Origin: Cocos nucifera
Lineage: Eukaryota > Streptophyta > Magnoliopsida > Arecales > Arecaceae
Direction of reading: 5' to 3'
Assembly: GCA_006176705.1 (NCBI GenBank)
Contig: QRFJ01002122.1
Coordinates: 558,001 to 622,000, forward strand
Length of the DNA stretch: 64,000 nt
Shown here: positions 12,212-24,653 of the stretch, piece by piece
Layout: every line of letters begins with the position of its first letter
Numbering within the stretch: the stretch's first letter is position 1
Made by a program: the position numbers and the translations under genes
The notes under the pieces: generated by a model
What the model saw: only the letters and a program-made list of their open reading frames with translations
What the model was told of the DNA's origin: nothing
The model's database searches: none

Positions 12212-14079
12212 CTGATATCAGAGTCAGATTCTCATAAATTATTTAGATATGATTTAAATTTATTTTTGATCTAATAATTAGGTAATTTCAGATGTCATAT
12301 GAGATGTGATTAGATCTAAAATTAAAAAAATTAAAATTAAATAATTTAGATCTAAGATGCATGACTAGTTGTAAAATAGAATTATTCTATGTATAGTCTT
12401 GCATGATCATAATTTATTTTGATTAAGTTATAATTTTAGATATATTTATTTACTATTTTTTAATATTATAAATATTATAATAAGATCTAAAAAATAAAAA
12501 ATAAAATTATTTAATTTTTGATTCATATGAGATATGATGAATGCACATTTAGATTAGTTATAGAATAGTTCTACATAATTATCTAGAATAGAATTTATTT
12601 TGATATGATCAATTTAAATTTAATTTTTTAGATAAATTATGAGATAATTTAGATAAAAAATGTGCATGATATGATACATGAGATGTATGCAAAACATGTT
12701 TAAAGTTAGATCAATTTTTATATATGAGATATATGATGTAGATCTAACTAGTTTTGTAGTCTTATATTTCTGATTAAGGCATTCTCCTTGGTCGTCTGAT
12801 CATAAGAATAAAGTAGGATTTAAATATCCTCTCCTCCCATTCGATAGAGTGTTCTTATGATGTGTAGGGGTGCTGTGCGTTCGTTCTTAATAAAAAATCA
12901 AGAACTTATTTTCTGCAAAATCCTAGATCCTGAAATCCTAGAATTTTATTTACATATTTTGTTTGTGAACCCTAAAACTAATTGAGAATTAAGATTATAA
13001 AATATTTGTTAGGTCTAAAATTGAGAATTTCAGATCTAAGATATATTCATAATATTGGGTTCGGGCTTGGGTAGCTCAATTAGGTCTAAGCGGTTGATCA
13101 AACCAAATTAAGAGTTGGTTAGATGGGATCAATAGTGTTTAAATGGACCAGCCTAATAGGATTAAGTCTGGATCAAAATCGAGTCACATGAGTGATCGAT
13201 CAAGCTAAGACCTAATTAGGCTCAGTGGTTAGAGTCTGGATTGTAGGCTAACCTGATTGGTTCTGGCTCAATAATTTGATGTCTAAGGTAAGTTTGGCAG
13301 ATACGATCGACTAATTTTTAATTAGGAGCTACTCGACTCGAATGCATTCTTATCGAGTTAATGGCATATCCCTTCCACCGATCTCACTTACCTAGCCATA
13401 TTTGTTGGCTCAGTCCTGAACTGAGATGGTCAATAATCCGAGCTAACCCATGTCACTAGGTTAGTCATAATGGTTATGACTATGTCAAAGTTTAGTTTAA
13501 TGAGACCTAAATCAAATCTCTCTAAGAAAAGATTAAGTCTAAAATCTTCCACTATTGTAGATGTGCGGATCCTTTATATGGTTGATTATTCTCGGCTAGT
13601 TATAGTAGTTTAGTTGCACCGAAAAGATACAACCATATCTATTAGGCATTGGATGCTATGGGCTGGAGGATGGATTGGGCTCAATATTTTGGATATGGTG
13701 AGAGACTCAATTAGGAATCCAATCTGTGCAAATGGTGGGTCTGACTTAACTAAGGAGTGGATCAATATTCTGGGCATGGTGAGATTCATGAATTAGAGAC
13801 CAAATTTGGATGCACCATGATTAGAGAATCATTAAACAAGAGTTATTCACTTATTAGCTAACACATCACCAATAACTATTAGGTAAGGTGATGAGTCAGT
13901 TGGTGGGACCGCACCTCCACTAGAAATCATTAATTATGAAGATTTTTGCATCTCTATAGAGGGAGTGCGGGGATCCAAGAAAATAGTGAAAGCTAATTTG
14001 TTTAAAAATAAAACTCCTAAATAAATTGGTCAAGTCTTAATTACAATATCTAACTAGAAACTTTGACTCTCTATAGAAA

Positions 14080-15010
14080 AATGTCTGCATCCAACCCACT
14101 AGCACGTATCCTGGACACCATAGACTAACCGGATCCAATTATAAGGATTAGCTCTGAAACTTCAAAATTATTTTGATTTTCAAGAAGTTAACTCATGTAT
14201 TGGACCAGGACCCTCCTATCTTACCAGTTCGTCCATTCGCTGAATAGACAACGTCTCTTGATATTGGACGGACGAAGATAATAAGGCCAGATACTACATA
14301 TTGGGCTCCATATCCGATGAGCTTCAGCGCCAACATGAAGATATTAGAACTGTCCACCAAATATTAGCTCATCTATAAGAGATGTTTGGTGAACAGAGTC
14401 GCGCGGTCAAGTATCAAGTCACTAAATGGCTATTCAAGGCTATGATCAAAAACTTGAAAGAGCTTAAGAAGCTCGGAGTGAAGTTAAACCTGAATTTGCA
14501 GAATGATATAATTCTGCAATCCTTAACTGATGCATATAGGCAGTTTATTATGAACTACCATATGCATAAACTTCAAAATTCCTCGATCGAGCTTATGAAC
14601 ATGCTGGTTACTGCTGGGCTTTCTATGAAAGGTTCTAAAGGCTCAGTACTTGCTATAGAATAGACTTCTTTCAAGAGAAAGTATTTTGGAAAGAAGAAGA
14701 AGTCTGTGAAAAAGTAGAAGATGGAAGGAGGAAAGAAAAAAAATGCAGAGTTGAAGAAGAAGACCATTGACAAAGAAAAATATTTTTATTGCAATAATGA
14801 TGGCCACTGAAAGCGAAACTATTCTACGTACCTGACCACCCTGAAGAATAAGAAGGAGGCAGATCCTTCTGGAGGTATGCTTGTTATTGAGTCTAACCTT
14901 ATGATTTCTTCTGCATTCAGTTGGGTGCTTGACTCTGATTCTAGTGCTCATTTATGTACTTCTATGTGGGATCTTGAGGATAGCAGGAGGCGAGGGATGG
15001 TGATATGATC
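14080..15010 (+). pseudogene. Copia gag (UBN2-type) and protease remnant
   Basis: Reading across frames, the start shows a gag N-terminal block (LTGSNYKD, then KLTHVLDQDPP). An open stretch follows at 14382-14663 with VKYQVTKWLFK and KNLKELKKLGVKLN, typical of copia gag. A degenerate CCHC zinc knuckle lies near 14780-14820; its first Cys is lost and the conserved Trp codon is TGA at 14808-14810. Then comes WVLDSDSSAHLC (about 14920-14960), a damaged copia aspartic-protease motif in which the active-site Gly of D-[ST]-G reads Asp. It is non-functional. Confidence 0.82.
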
Positions 15011-15289
15011 CTACGCATTGAAAATGGAGTAAGAGTTGCTGCTGTGGCCGTAAAAATATATCCTCTTCGACTACTATCTAGTTTAGACTTAATATTAAAA
15101 GATTGTTATTATGTGCCTACAATAAGCAAGAATTTAATTTCTGTTTCATGAGTAACACTAGAAGGCTATGTAATTAGTTTTCTTAAGGACCATTATAATA
15201 TTCTTTATGAAAGAAATAAAATTACAAGCGATTTCTTTATTAATGATCTTTATCAGTTACATATTGATGTATCTATTTTTAATATCGAG

Positions 15290-16230
15290 CAAAATGTGAA
15301 TGCCATGAAACGATCTAGGGATAGTCCAAATGATAGATATCTATGACACCTAAGACTAGGTAATATAGTAGAAGATATGGTTAACAAATTGAAGAAAATC
15401 AGGCTATTGAGTCCATTGACTTTCGACTCATATTCAATTTATGAATCTTATCTTCATGGCAAAATAACTAAGCTTCCTTTTGTAGGACATGGGGAAAGGG
15501 CCACGGATCTTCTTGCCCTAGTACATACTGATGTGTGCAGCTCATTTGATGTGCCGGCTAGAGGCAACTTTGTCTACTTCAAAATTTTTATTGATAATTT
15601 ATCTAGGTATGGGTATGTGTATCTTATGAAACACAAGTCTGAAGCTTTTGAAAAGTTCAAGAAATTCAGACATGAAGTAGAAAAGTAAACTGAAAAATCT
15701 ATTAAGATTCTTCGATTAGATCGAGGAGGTGAATACTTTAATAGGAAATTTTTGGACTATCTCAAAAAAAATGGCATAGTCTCTTAATGGACTCCACCTG
15801 AAATACCTTAACTCAATGGAGTTTCAGAACGGAGGAACCAGACCCTATTAGATATGGTCCGATCCATGATGAGCTTCACAGACCTTCCTGATTTTTTTTG
15901 GGGATATTGTTTGTTAACTGCAATATACTTACTAAATAGGATTTCTTCTAAAATCATTTTTACCACACCATATGAGATATAGCATGGTAAGAATCCAAAT
16001 CTGAGTCATCTCAGAATTTAGGATTGTCCGACTCATGTCAAAAGACAACAAGCAAATAAGTTAGACTTTAGGTCCTTTAGAGCTCAATTTATAGGATATC
16101 CTAAAGAGTCATTAGAATTTTTTTTCTACATTCCAGAAGATCATAATGTGATTGTGAGTTGACATACCATCTTTCTTGAAAAATAGTTTATTTAAGATAG
16201 CAGTATTGGAAAGCAGATCAAGCTTGATGA
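15290..16230 (+). pseudogene. Copia integrase remnant
   Basis: A pre-integrase block (HLRLGNIVEDMVNKL near 15345) is followed by the integrase core: LALVHTDVC, YFKIFIDNLSRYGYVYL, DRGGEYF and LNGVSERRNQTLLDMVRSMM. The core's acidic residues can still be read. Stops interrupt it at several places (for example TGA at 15344-15346 and TAA after VEK near 15686). Confidence 0.85.
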
Positions 16231-16439
16231 GAAAGTCTCACAAGAGCAACGAGCTAAGGACCAAATGGAATAAAATCATATTGAGCCAATACAATCACTA
16301 CCTCCTCCACCTCGTAGATCGAAAAAGATTTTTTGTCCTTCTGAGAGGTACTTAGGTACTATTTCAGAGGAAATAGAGAAAATATTTCTCTTAGGTAATA
16401 GGGTTCATGGTGATGATCCCAAAATCTATAATGAGATGA

Positions 16440-17430
16440 TATCGAATATCGATTCCGAAAAATGGTTAGAGGCAATGAAGTCAGAAATTGACTCGATGCA
16501 CTCAAACCAAGTCTAGACCTTGGTAGATCCACCAGAAGGTATAGTACCTATTGGGTGTAAATGGATCTACAAGAGAAAGATTGGTGCAGATGGGAATGTA
16601 GAGATATTCAAAGCTAGATTAGTATCAAAAGAATATAGTCAACGCAAAGGCATTGACTATCAGGATATCTTTTCGTCAGTAGCTATGCTAAAATTCATCC
16701 GTATATTATTTGCTATTGCAGCCTATTTCGATTATGAAATATAACAAATGGACGTGAAAATGACATTCTTAAATGGATATCTTGAGAAAAATATCTATAT
16801 AGAATAGCCACTAGATTTTACATCCAGTGATGCTGATCATAAGGTATGCAAGTTGCAAAGGTCCATATATGGACTTAAGCAAGTATCTCGGAGCTAGAAT
16901 ACTCGTTTTAATGATGTGATCAAATTATTTAATTTCATCAAGAACGAGGAGAAATCATGTGTTTTCAAAAGGGTCAGTGCGAGCGCTATTATCTTCCTCG
17001 TATTATACGTGGATGATATCCTCCTTATTAAGAATGATATTTTTATGTTGACCATAGTTAAAATATGATTATCTAAAGAATTCTCCATGAAAGACTTAGG
17101 AGAAGCATCCTTTATTCTAAGAATTAAGGTCTATAGAGATAGACCAAATAGGATGCTAGAATTTTCACAGAAGATGTACAAAGAAGAAGTGCTAAAGAGG
17201 TTTAGCATGAAAAATTCTAAGAGAGGATTAGTACCCTTCAAACATGGCATTCAACTTTTCAAGAAGATGTGCCCTAGCACACCTGAGAAAATAGAACGTA
17301 TGAGCAAGATCCCTTATGCTTCAGCAATAGGAAGCCTCATGTATGCCATGTTATATACACGACCTGATATAGCCCATGCTGTGAGTGTCATGAGTAGATA
17401 TCAGTCGAATCTAGATGAAGAACACTAGAC
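16440..17430 (+). pseudogene. Copia reverse transcriptase remnant
   Basis: It contains GCKWIYKRKIGADGNVE, KARLVSKEYSQ, QMDVKMTFLNGYLEKNIYI and SIYGLKQVSRS. The catalytic YVDD box in LYVDDILLI is encoded at about 17005-17016, followed by the C-terminal KDLGEASFILRI block and YASAIGSLMYAM...TRPDIAHAVSVMSRY. Stops include TAG at 16514-16516, 16895-16897 and 17426-17428. Confidence 0.92.
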
Positions 17431-17434
17431 TTCT

Positions 17435-17980
17435 ATGAAATGTATCCTTAAGTACTTGAGAAGAACTAAGGATATGTTGTTGGTTTTTGGAAATGAAGAA
17501 CTCCAAGTCCAGGAGTATACAGATTTGAATTTTATGTCCGATATAGATGATCGAAAGTCGACATTTAGGAGTCTATTTATGTGTAATGATGGTGCTGTCA
17601 GTTGGAAGAGTTTCAAGCAGACAGTGATAGCAGATTCCACCATGGAAGCAAAATATATTCCTACATCAGAAGCTACGAAGGAGGCATTCTGGTACAAAAA
17701 GTTTACCATAGAGATCGAAGTGATGCCATCAGATGCCATTCCTCTATATTACGACAACAATGGCGCCATAACCCTTGCTAAGGAGGCGAGGTCTCACTAG
17801 AAATTCAAGCACATCGAGCAGCGATATTACCTCATCCACGATTACCTTGAGAAGGGTTATGTCAAGGTCAAGAGAGTCGACTCCACAAACAATACGGTGG
17901 ATCCACTCACAAAGTCGTTGGATCAACAGAAGATCGAAGCCTATCTTGAAAAGATGGGACTTAGATTTATAGTCAATTAG
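17435..17980 (+). pseudogene. Copia RNase H remnant
   Basis: It shows KCILKYLRRTKDMLLVFG, YTDLNFMSDIDDRKST, SWKSFKQTVIADSTMEAKYI, IPLYYDNNGAI and KHIEQRYYLIHDYLEKG, ending LRFIVN before the purine tract and 3' LTR. One TAG interrupts it after EARSH. This is the normal C-terminal domain of copia Pol. Confidence 0.9.
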
Positions 17981-18000
17981 CTTTAGATTAAGTGAAAGTT

Positions 18001-20261
18001 TGTTAGATATGTGTGCCCTAGAAGCCAGAATTGGCTGACATTTGTAATACACTTCTAGGGATAAAATTATAATTTTAATTATAAATAATAAAATGAGTTA
18101 TTTTCTATCATAAATGTGTATTTAGTATCTATGATACATCCCTTGAGTTAATGATAATGATAATTCTTATTTTCAAAAGTTGAAAATTTACGACAAAAAT
18201 TTTCATTATTAACTCATAAAATGCTCCCGACCATAGGATCATCATGAGGATGATGATTAATTCGGAAGGTTGGTGTACAATCGCTTCTTTATAATAGATG
18301 AGTTTTAAGTCTACGGTATAGAAGACATCAGAGTGAGAGTACAGAAACTCATTAGAGAACGAGGGCATTGAGCGTAACCACCTCGAGCAGTCATAAGAAA
18401 GTCTATCTTCTCATCGATGACTGACTCAAAACTGTAGTGGTGTGTTTGGTTCTTTGACCTGAGGTGCATCGGTAGTTCATCTTGAGGATGTTATAGTTTG
18501 ACTACACCATGACTCGGTCTCCTAGCCATTTGGAATCCTGAGATATATGTTAGCTATAGCATGTTCATTGTAGAAATTAGATTGCACCAAGAGGAAATCT
18601 ATCTACCTCGATAGATGAGGAGTAGCCCTATGATAATTTTGAGAATCAAGTTCATAAGCCCATGGCCATGGCAGAGTGAAATAATAGAAAGAGTTTCTAT
18701 TAAGGTTTTCACATCGGACTTGAATCAAGTGATTAAATCATATGATAGAAATTAGAGTTTGACGAGTTCATCTTAACCCTAATCTGATCGAAGCTCAAGA
18801 TAGAAGAACTTAATCACATAGGTAGCTGCACTGAAAGGTTCATTTTTAGTTTTGATGAATTGCCACCATATACTGCTAGGTGTCACTGGTGGATTTTGGG
18901 AGTAATTAGAATGATTTGAATGATCGATCATTCTAGTTGTATGAATTAAAAGAGTTCTGATCCATCAAAAGTATTTCGATGATGACGATGATAGAAATCA
19001 CGACATATCCCATTACCATACAAAACTGAACCTAACTAGATCATATAAACAAAGGTTTGGATCTAGATATCATTAATTGGACTAATCCAGTTCAATTGTT
19101 TCTGAATTAGATTCAATTAGGTTCAAGAAAATCATGCTTGCACATGATTGAGCTTAATGTTCTCCTTCAATTATCATTAAAAGTTATCTCGACTGAGCCA
19201 AATGTGTTTATGCTCACTCAAGTATCTTTACTTGGTCTGATTGGAGCTTGTCTAGGTCAAAAAAGGGTTGTCTTAATTTATGAGATAAATTTGAGACAAC
19301 ACCTACCATTTTTCATCACCTGCTAATTCTTGTCTTTTGACTTTGATCAAATGTTGATCTTTGACACTTAGACATCTGCCCATATATCATGCATCCATAG
19401 GAGATTTATTTTGGACCAGTCAACCTACTAAAAAATAGGTGGACGCCCATGGATAGAGGCGCCTGAAGTCCCATACAGATGGGACTCCAGTTACTTCGGG
19501 ATTTCTACCTAGGTGGTGCCAAGGAATAGACTTTGACCAGTCTTAGGCACCATCTAAAGATGATTTAGAGGGGCTCTTATCTGATTGGATCAAGTGATGT
19601 CATCCCACCAATCAGATTTAGATCTGATTGCACGAAGTGACGTGATTGACCGGGATGATGTGGTACTGCATGGTGCAACAGGATCTATATAAACCCTGTC
19701 TGCACCTAGTTTCAGAGAATATAGACTATAGCCCATGCCACAAGGCTGCCCCTCTCCCTCCTCCATGCCATCTTCAAGTCCCCTCTCTCCTCTCCATGGC
19801 CAAGGGGATTTAGGCTCCAGTTTGGTGCGATCCAGACAAGAGAAAGGTGACGAGAAAGGAAGAAGGCAGCACTACTGCAAGAGACGATTCCAGATCTTCA
19901 AAAAAAAATTTGAAGATCCTCCAAATCAGATCCAGATCTGATATTTGGAGAGGTGATAAAGAAGGAGAAGATCTTCAAATCCAGCCTGAGTGGATACCAG
20001 TAGAGGCCAGGCACTTACGTGGCTAGATCTAGAACCTTAGGCAATCAGCAGGATCATCATAGGATAATCTGATTACCCAATAATAAGGTATAAAATTAAA
20101 TCAAATTTAATTTATTTTTATTTTATTTTATTAGATCTATAAAATTAGATCTAAAATATCTCAGATCTGATTTAGATTCAAAAGAGAAAATTTTTGAAAT
20201 ATCTCTCTTGATTCAATCAGATCTGAACGAACCTGATCCGGAAAACTAGATTTTTCCTTCA
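18001..20261 (+). repeat. 3' LTR of the copia element (long form, about 2.26 kb)
   Basis: It begins tgttagatatgtgtgcc and ends ttttccttca. It holds a block at 18711-19888 that the 5' LTR lacks. The minus-strand LTR at 62829-64000 contains that block too, so the long form is probably ancestral. A tatataaac sequence near 19686 is a plausible TATA box. Short open frames within (such as near 19138 and 19735) are not recognised. Confidence 0.88.
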
Positions 20262-20381
20262 GCCAACATTGGTAGCATTTATATAAGTGGACTTCAATAG
20301 CCAATAAATAGACTAAGAAAAAAAAATATTGTTACCTAAACTATTTATTTTAGGATATTGTTGAAAATTTGGTAATATTTC
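20262..20381. other. Short host spacer between two retrotransposons
   Basis: 120 bp of AT-rich DNA separate the copia 3' LTR from the next element. The last five bases (atttc, 20377-20381) are one copy of that element's target-site duplication. Confidence 0.6.
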
Positions 20382-21897
20382 TGTTGCCCAAGGATGGCTA
20401 TCCAAGAGGAAGGGTGAATTGGATATTTAAAAATTTAAACTATGAATATGCTGAATTTTAATGCTATGTGCTTGGTGAAATAAAATAAAATATAAGTATA
20501 GATGAAGAACAATAGAAATAAAACTACATAAATACAAACATCAAGTTTTTATAGTGGTTCGGTACCAAACTCGGCACCTACGTCCATTTTTCAAGTAATC
20601 CACTTAGAAATTCAACTATAATCACTCAATTGATTATAGTTCGATTATTTTTCTTGGATTTACCATCCAATTTAGTTGGTTTTGACATAGGCTCACCAAC
20701 TACAATCTTTATAATGATTATTTTTCGGACTCATAATCAATCTAGTTGGTTTTTCTTGGATCACCAATCAAAATCGTACAAGATTATTTTTCTCTGAGCT
20801 AATAATTAACTTCGATTGGTTTTAATCTTGGCTCATCAATCGAACCACTAAAACGTCCAACTCTAGGCTTGGACCAACCCAAGTTTCTCACCCCAAGAAA
20901 CTTGAAATAAAATATAAAAATATAAAGATTAAGTTTAGAAAAATAAAAACTCTTTGAAGAATTAGAAGAAGTCCGAATGATGATAGTTGAATACTTGAGT
21001 GATGATGAGGCTCCTTGATTCTTGACTTAATTGCTTCCTCACTTTAATTCACTCTTGCTCTCACTTGTTTGAGGATGATTTGTAGTGGAAGGATAGGTTA
21101 ACTTTGAAATCAACTCCTCTTCTCTTTTCAGCTTATTCCTTTAGCTTTCTTCAATGAATACTCAATGAAACTTTCAAAAAGCTTCTCTTTAATGCTCAAA
21201 ATATTTTCTTATATATTCTTAAAATTTTTCATCATTTTAATTCATTTTGGAGGTTTTCAGAAGTAATCTAGCCATTAGAAATAAGAAAAAAGAAGTTGAA
21301 AAAAAGTTAGGACTAAAAAAGTGCAGTTCTGAAAAAACTAGCCATTACAGTGAACTTAGTCGACTAAGTTTCTCTGAGTAGACTAAGTCTTAGTTTGCTC
21401 AACTTGACTTAGTTTGCTAAGTGAACAAAGCTTGAAAATATACCTCTCTATCCTACTATTATTTTTTGAGACTGAGTCGACTAACTTTCTGACTTAATAG
21501 ACTAAGTCCTCTGGGTCTTGAATTTTGATCTTTCTATGCTTTCTATCTTCTTTATCCTCTAAGACTAAGTCGACTAACTCCTGACTTAGTCCACTAAGTT
21601 ACGTGCCAAGCGTGCCATGAGATTTTTAGCAGCTTTTTTTCTTCAAATTTATTTGTAGACTAGACTTGCTTTCTAAACTTGATTTAACTCTTATTAACAT
21701 CCTTTTTAAGATGTGTCAAGTCTAGTTTTTCTTCAATAACCTCTTGATTGATGGTTCTCTATTTAATTGATGAAAATCACTTAAATCATTGTGAGCACTT
21801 GAAATTTAAACTATACATCCTCAAAAATAATATTAGTAATATAATAAATTATACTCAAAACTCTTTATCATCGTCAAAATCAATCTTTAGATCAACA
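20382..21897 (-). repeat. 3' LTR of element B
   Basis: It is a direct copy of 24661-26183 and 26729-28248. A short motif resembling acttagtcgactaagt recurs several times inside (for example around 21355-21600). It ends in tcaaca, and a pyrimidine run just beyond on the plus strand (21898-21912) is the purine tract on the coding strand. Confidence 0.88.
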
Positions 21898-23663
21898 ATC
21901 TTTTTTTTTTTGATGATGACAAAACTTTTGAGTATATGCAAAATAATATATAATGAGTTTTTAAAAAATTATAGATTTAAAAAATATGAAACTAATAAAC
22001 AATAAAAACATATTTCATTCTAGTTAAACTTAAGCATATACTCAATAATAATTCTCTTTCTTTTTGATAATATCAAAAAGCTCATGGAAAGGATAAAAGA
22101 GTAATTATCAAAATCAATACGATATATAAATTTATAATCAAAGTTTTTTTTGAAAAATTTATCTTTTGATTTAAAACATGTTTAGTATTTTCAGTTTCAA
22201 AAATTAGCTTGAATTCAAATATCAAAGGCTCTTCTCCTTTTTTTTTGAATGAATATGATCTTTTTAATTAAATTTTTAAGTATATATTTTTAAGCTTTAA
22301 GAGAAATAGAGCTTTTCAAAAGATTTGAATATGAAATCAAGCATAATATATATTTTAATATTTAATTTTTTTTAAAAAAAAATTAATCAATTAAATTTAA
22401 AAAAAATATGTATCAAAAATATATCGAGCAAGTCAACGATAGTATCAGAGCAAAAATAATTTTATAATAATTTTTAAATGCATATCCAAAGTTTTATATT
22501 ATATTTAAATTTTTAAATAAATTTTAGAAATAAATTTAAAAATTTATTTTGACTCCAACTAATTATCCAAAAATAAGATTGAGCAATCAAATCATATAAG
22601 TCAAATTTGATGATTACATGAAAGCTTCAATTAAAAATACTATAAAGTAATTGATTGAAAATTTAAGATCATCATTTAATTTTCTTAATTTTTAAGCAAA
22701 GCTAGATAATATTCAACAAATATCTCTTCTCCTATTTTTAAGAGTAAATATCAAAAAATTTATTATAAAATATTTTCTCTTTTTAAATAGTAGGTGAATA
22801 AAAAAATTTCTCTTTCTTTTTTTTTTTAAGTTAAGCATCTTTAATTGATACCAAATTAATCTTTAAATATTTAGTCAAAATTTGGTCTTCCTTACTATAT
22901 GCCATATTTTTTAATTTTATTTTTTGCTTACTCTTGATACAATTAAATCAATACTTATCCTCATTGAATTTTATTTCTCATAACTAAATTCATATTACAT
23001 TAAAAAGATATAACATTATAATAAGATTTTGATATAATTTAATATGTTAAATTTATTTTCTTCATTTACTAAATTTTCTCTTTCTTATTGTAAAAATATA
23101 ATGTGGGTTTTATATTCAAATTCAAATCAAGAAATATATTCAATGTGAGCACTAATAAATCATCAAAATCAATCAGTTATTCTAAATAAATTCTAAAATT
23201 ATTGATAGTATGATGTAGAGAAAAGTTTAGCTTTTATCAAATAACATCATCCATCCATTTTCATTTTCAAGGCATCCATCAAAAAAAATATTCTCTTTTT
23301 ATTTCATTGGATCCTCGGTGTACCTATATAAATCAGTTTACCATTCTTGGTACCCAAGCTTTCATGGGTCTACTGGAGTTAGTGCTCAAGGTTTCTTTTG
23401 GAATCCAAATTTGCTTAATTAAAGTATGGCCAATTCTTTTAAAATTATATTGTAAAATTTTATGACCTACTTTGTTACATTTAAGGCATTTAATAGAATG
23501 ATTTTCAGTTAAAGCTTTTCCAAATATATTCTTGATAAATTTTTATTTTCTTAAGGGATTAAAATCAGTTTTAGCTTTATGAAAAATAGATTTTTGATTT
23601 TTCATCATTGATTGAAGCTTTTCAAAATTAAATATGAAGTTTTCAGCAATTAACTTCAATATT

Positions 23664-24640
23664 TCAATCTCTTTTTTTAGTTTTGAGTTTCCTTCCATAG
23701 GAGATTTTTTCAAAATTTAAATGACTTTCTTTTTCTTTAGCAAATGAATTATTTTCTTTCATGAAATCCTCTTTTTTAATTAAGAGTTTATTCTTTTCTT
23801 CGATTAAAGATTTTTTGGATTTGAGAAGTTCTTCCTTTTCTTTAGCTAAAGCATTCTTTTCTCTTAAGATATCTTCTTTTTTATTCAATAATTTACTCTT
23901 TTCATCATCCAAAAGAAGATTAGACGTTTTAAGCTCTTTATTCTTTAGTTTTATCTTTTTGAATTCAATCATTAAATCATTAAAAGCTTCATATAATTCA
24001 TCAAAGGTAAAATCGAAAGAGTTGTTAATGTTTACCTCATCATCATTGGTCATGAGACAAGGATTTATTCTTCATCTTTATCCATCAAGCATGATTTATC
24101 TATTTTTTATTTTTTTCTTTCATCTTTCTTTTTTTTGCTTTGCTCTCCTTAATTGAAGCTTTCTTTTTTCTTTGTTTCTTGTCCTTCTTCTTTTCATTCT
24201 CAAGAGCTATGAGACAAAAATTGGGATGAGCTTCCTTCTCTTCTTAGCAGTTTAATTCTTCTCTTTTATTTGCTCCCTCAAAGGTTATTTTTAATTTTTT
24301 TCATACTTTTTTTGCTAAAATGCAAGAAGAAATCAAGTTAAATTCATTTATATCTAATGAGCAATAAAATATATTCATGGCTTTAGAATTTAATTGGGCT
24401 ATTTTTTTTGGCATGCTCTCTTAATGCTTTGGGATTGTGTGAGCCATCAATTATGATTCTTCATAGACTATAGTCATATGCTTGTATAAAAATTTTCATC
24501 CTAATTTTTTAATAGGTATAATTAGATCCATTAAGCATTGGGGTCTATCAATAGAATAATCTTCATTAAGCAAAAATTTTATTTGGATTGCCATGATCTT
24601 TTACTCTTTAACCGCTAGGTCAATAATAAAATATTAAAGC
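23664..24640 (-). pseudogene. Sirevirus-like gag remnant of element B
   Basis: The N-terminal part (24640 to about 24060) is broken by stops but shows KIAQLNSKAMNIFYCSLDINEFN and FEGANKREE-like blocks. From 24053 to 23664 an open frame of 129 aa reads NDDEVNINNSFDFTFDELYEAFNDLM, followed by a highly charged Lys/Glu coiled coil. This is the C-terminal gag region of plant Sirevirus-type copia elements. A polyprotein would normally continue into protease and pol; none follows. Confidence 0.82.
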
Positions 24641-24653
24641 GTACCTACTCTAG

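Larger units (their letters stand above)
11177..20261 (+). mobile_element. Ty1/copia LTR retrotransposon, full-length but decayed
   Basis: LTRs start with tgttagatatgtgtgcc at 11177 and 18001. A primer-binding-site-like tgatatcagag follows the 5' LTR at about 12213, resembling the tRNA-iMet-type TGGTATCAGAG. A purine-rich aagtgaaag precedes the 3' LTR. Remnants occur in the order gag, protease, integrase, RT, RNase H, which is the copia order. About 1.9 kb of leader (12212-14080) has no clear coding content. All domains carry premature stops and shifts, so the element cannot be autonomous now. The 5 bp before the element (tgaaa) do not match the 5 bp after it (gccaa), so no target duplication is visible. 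Confidence 0.92.
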
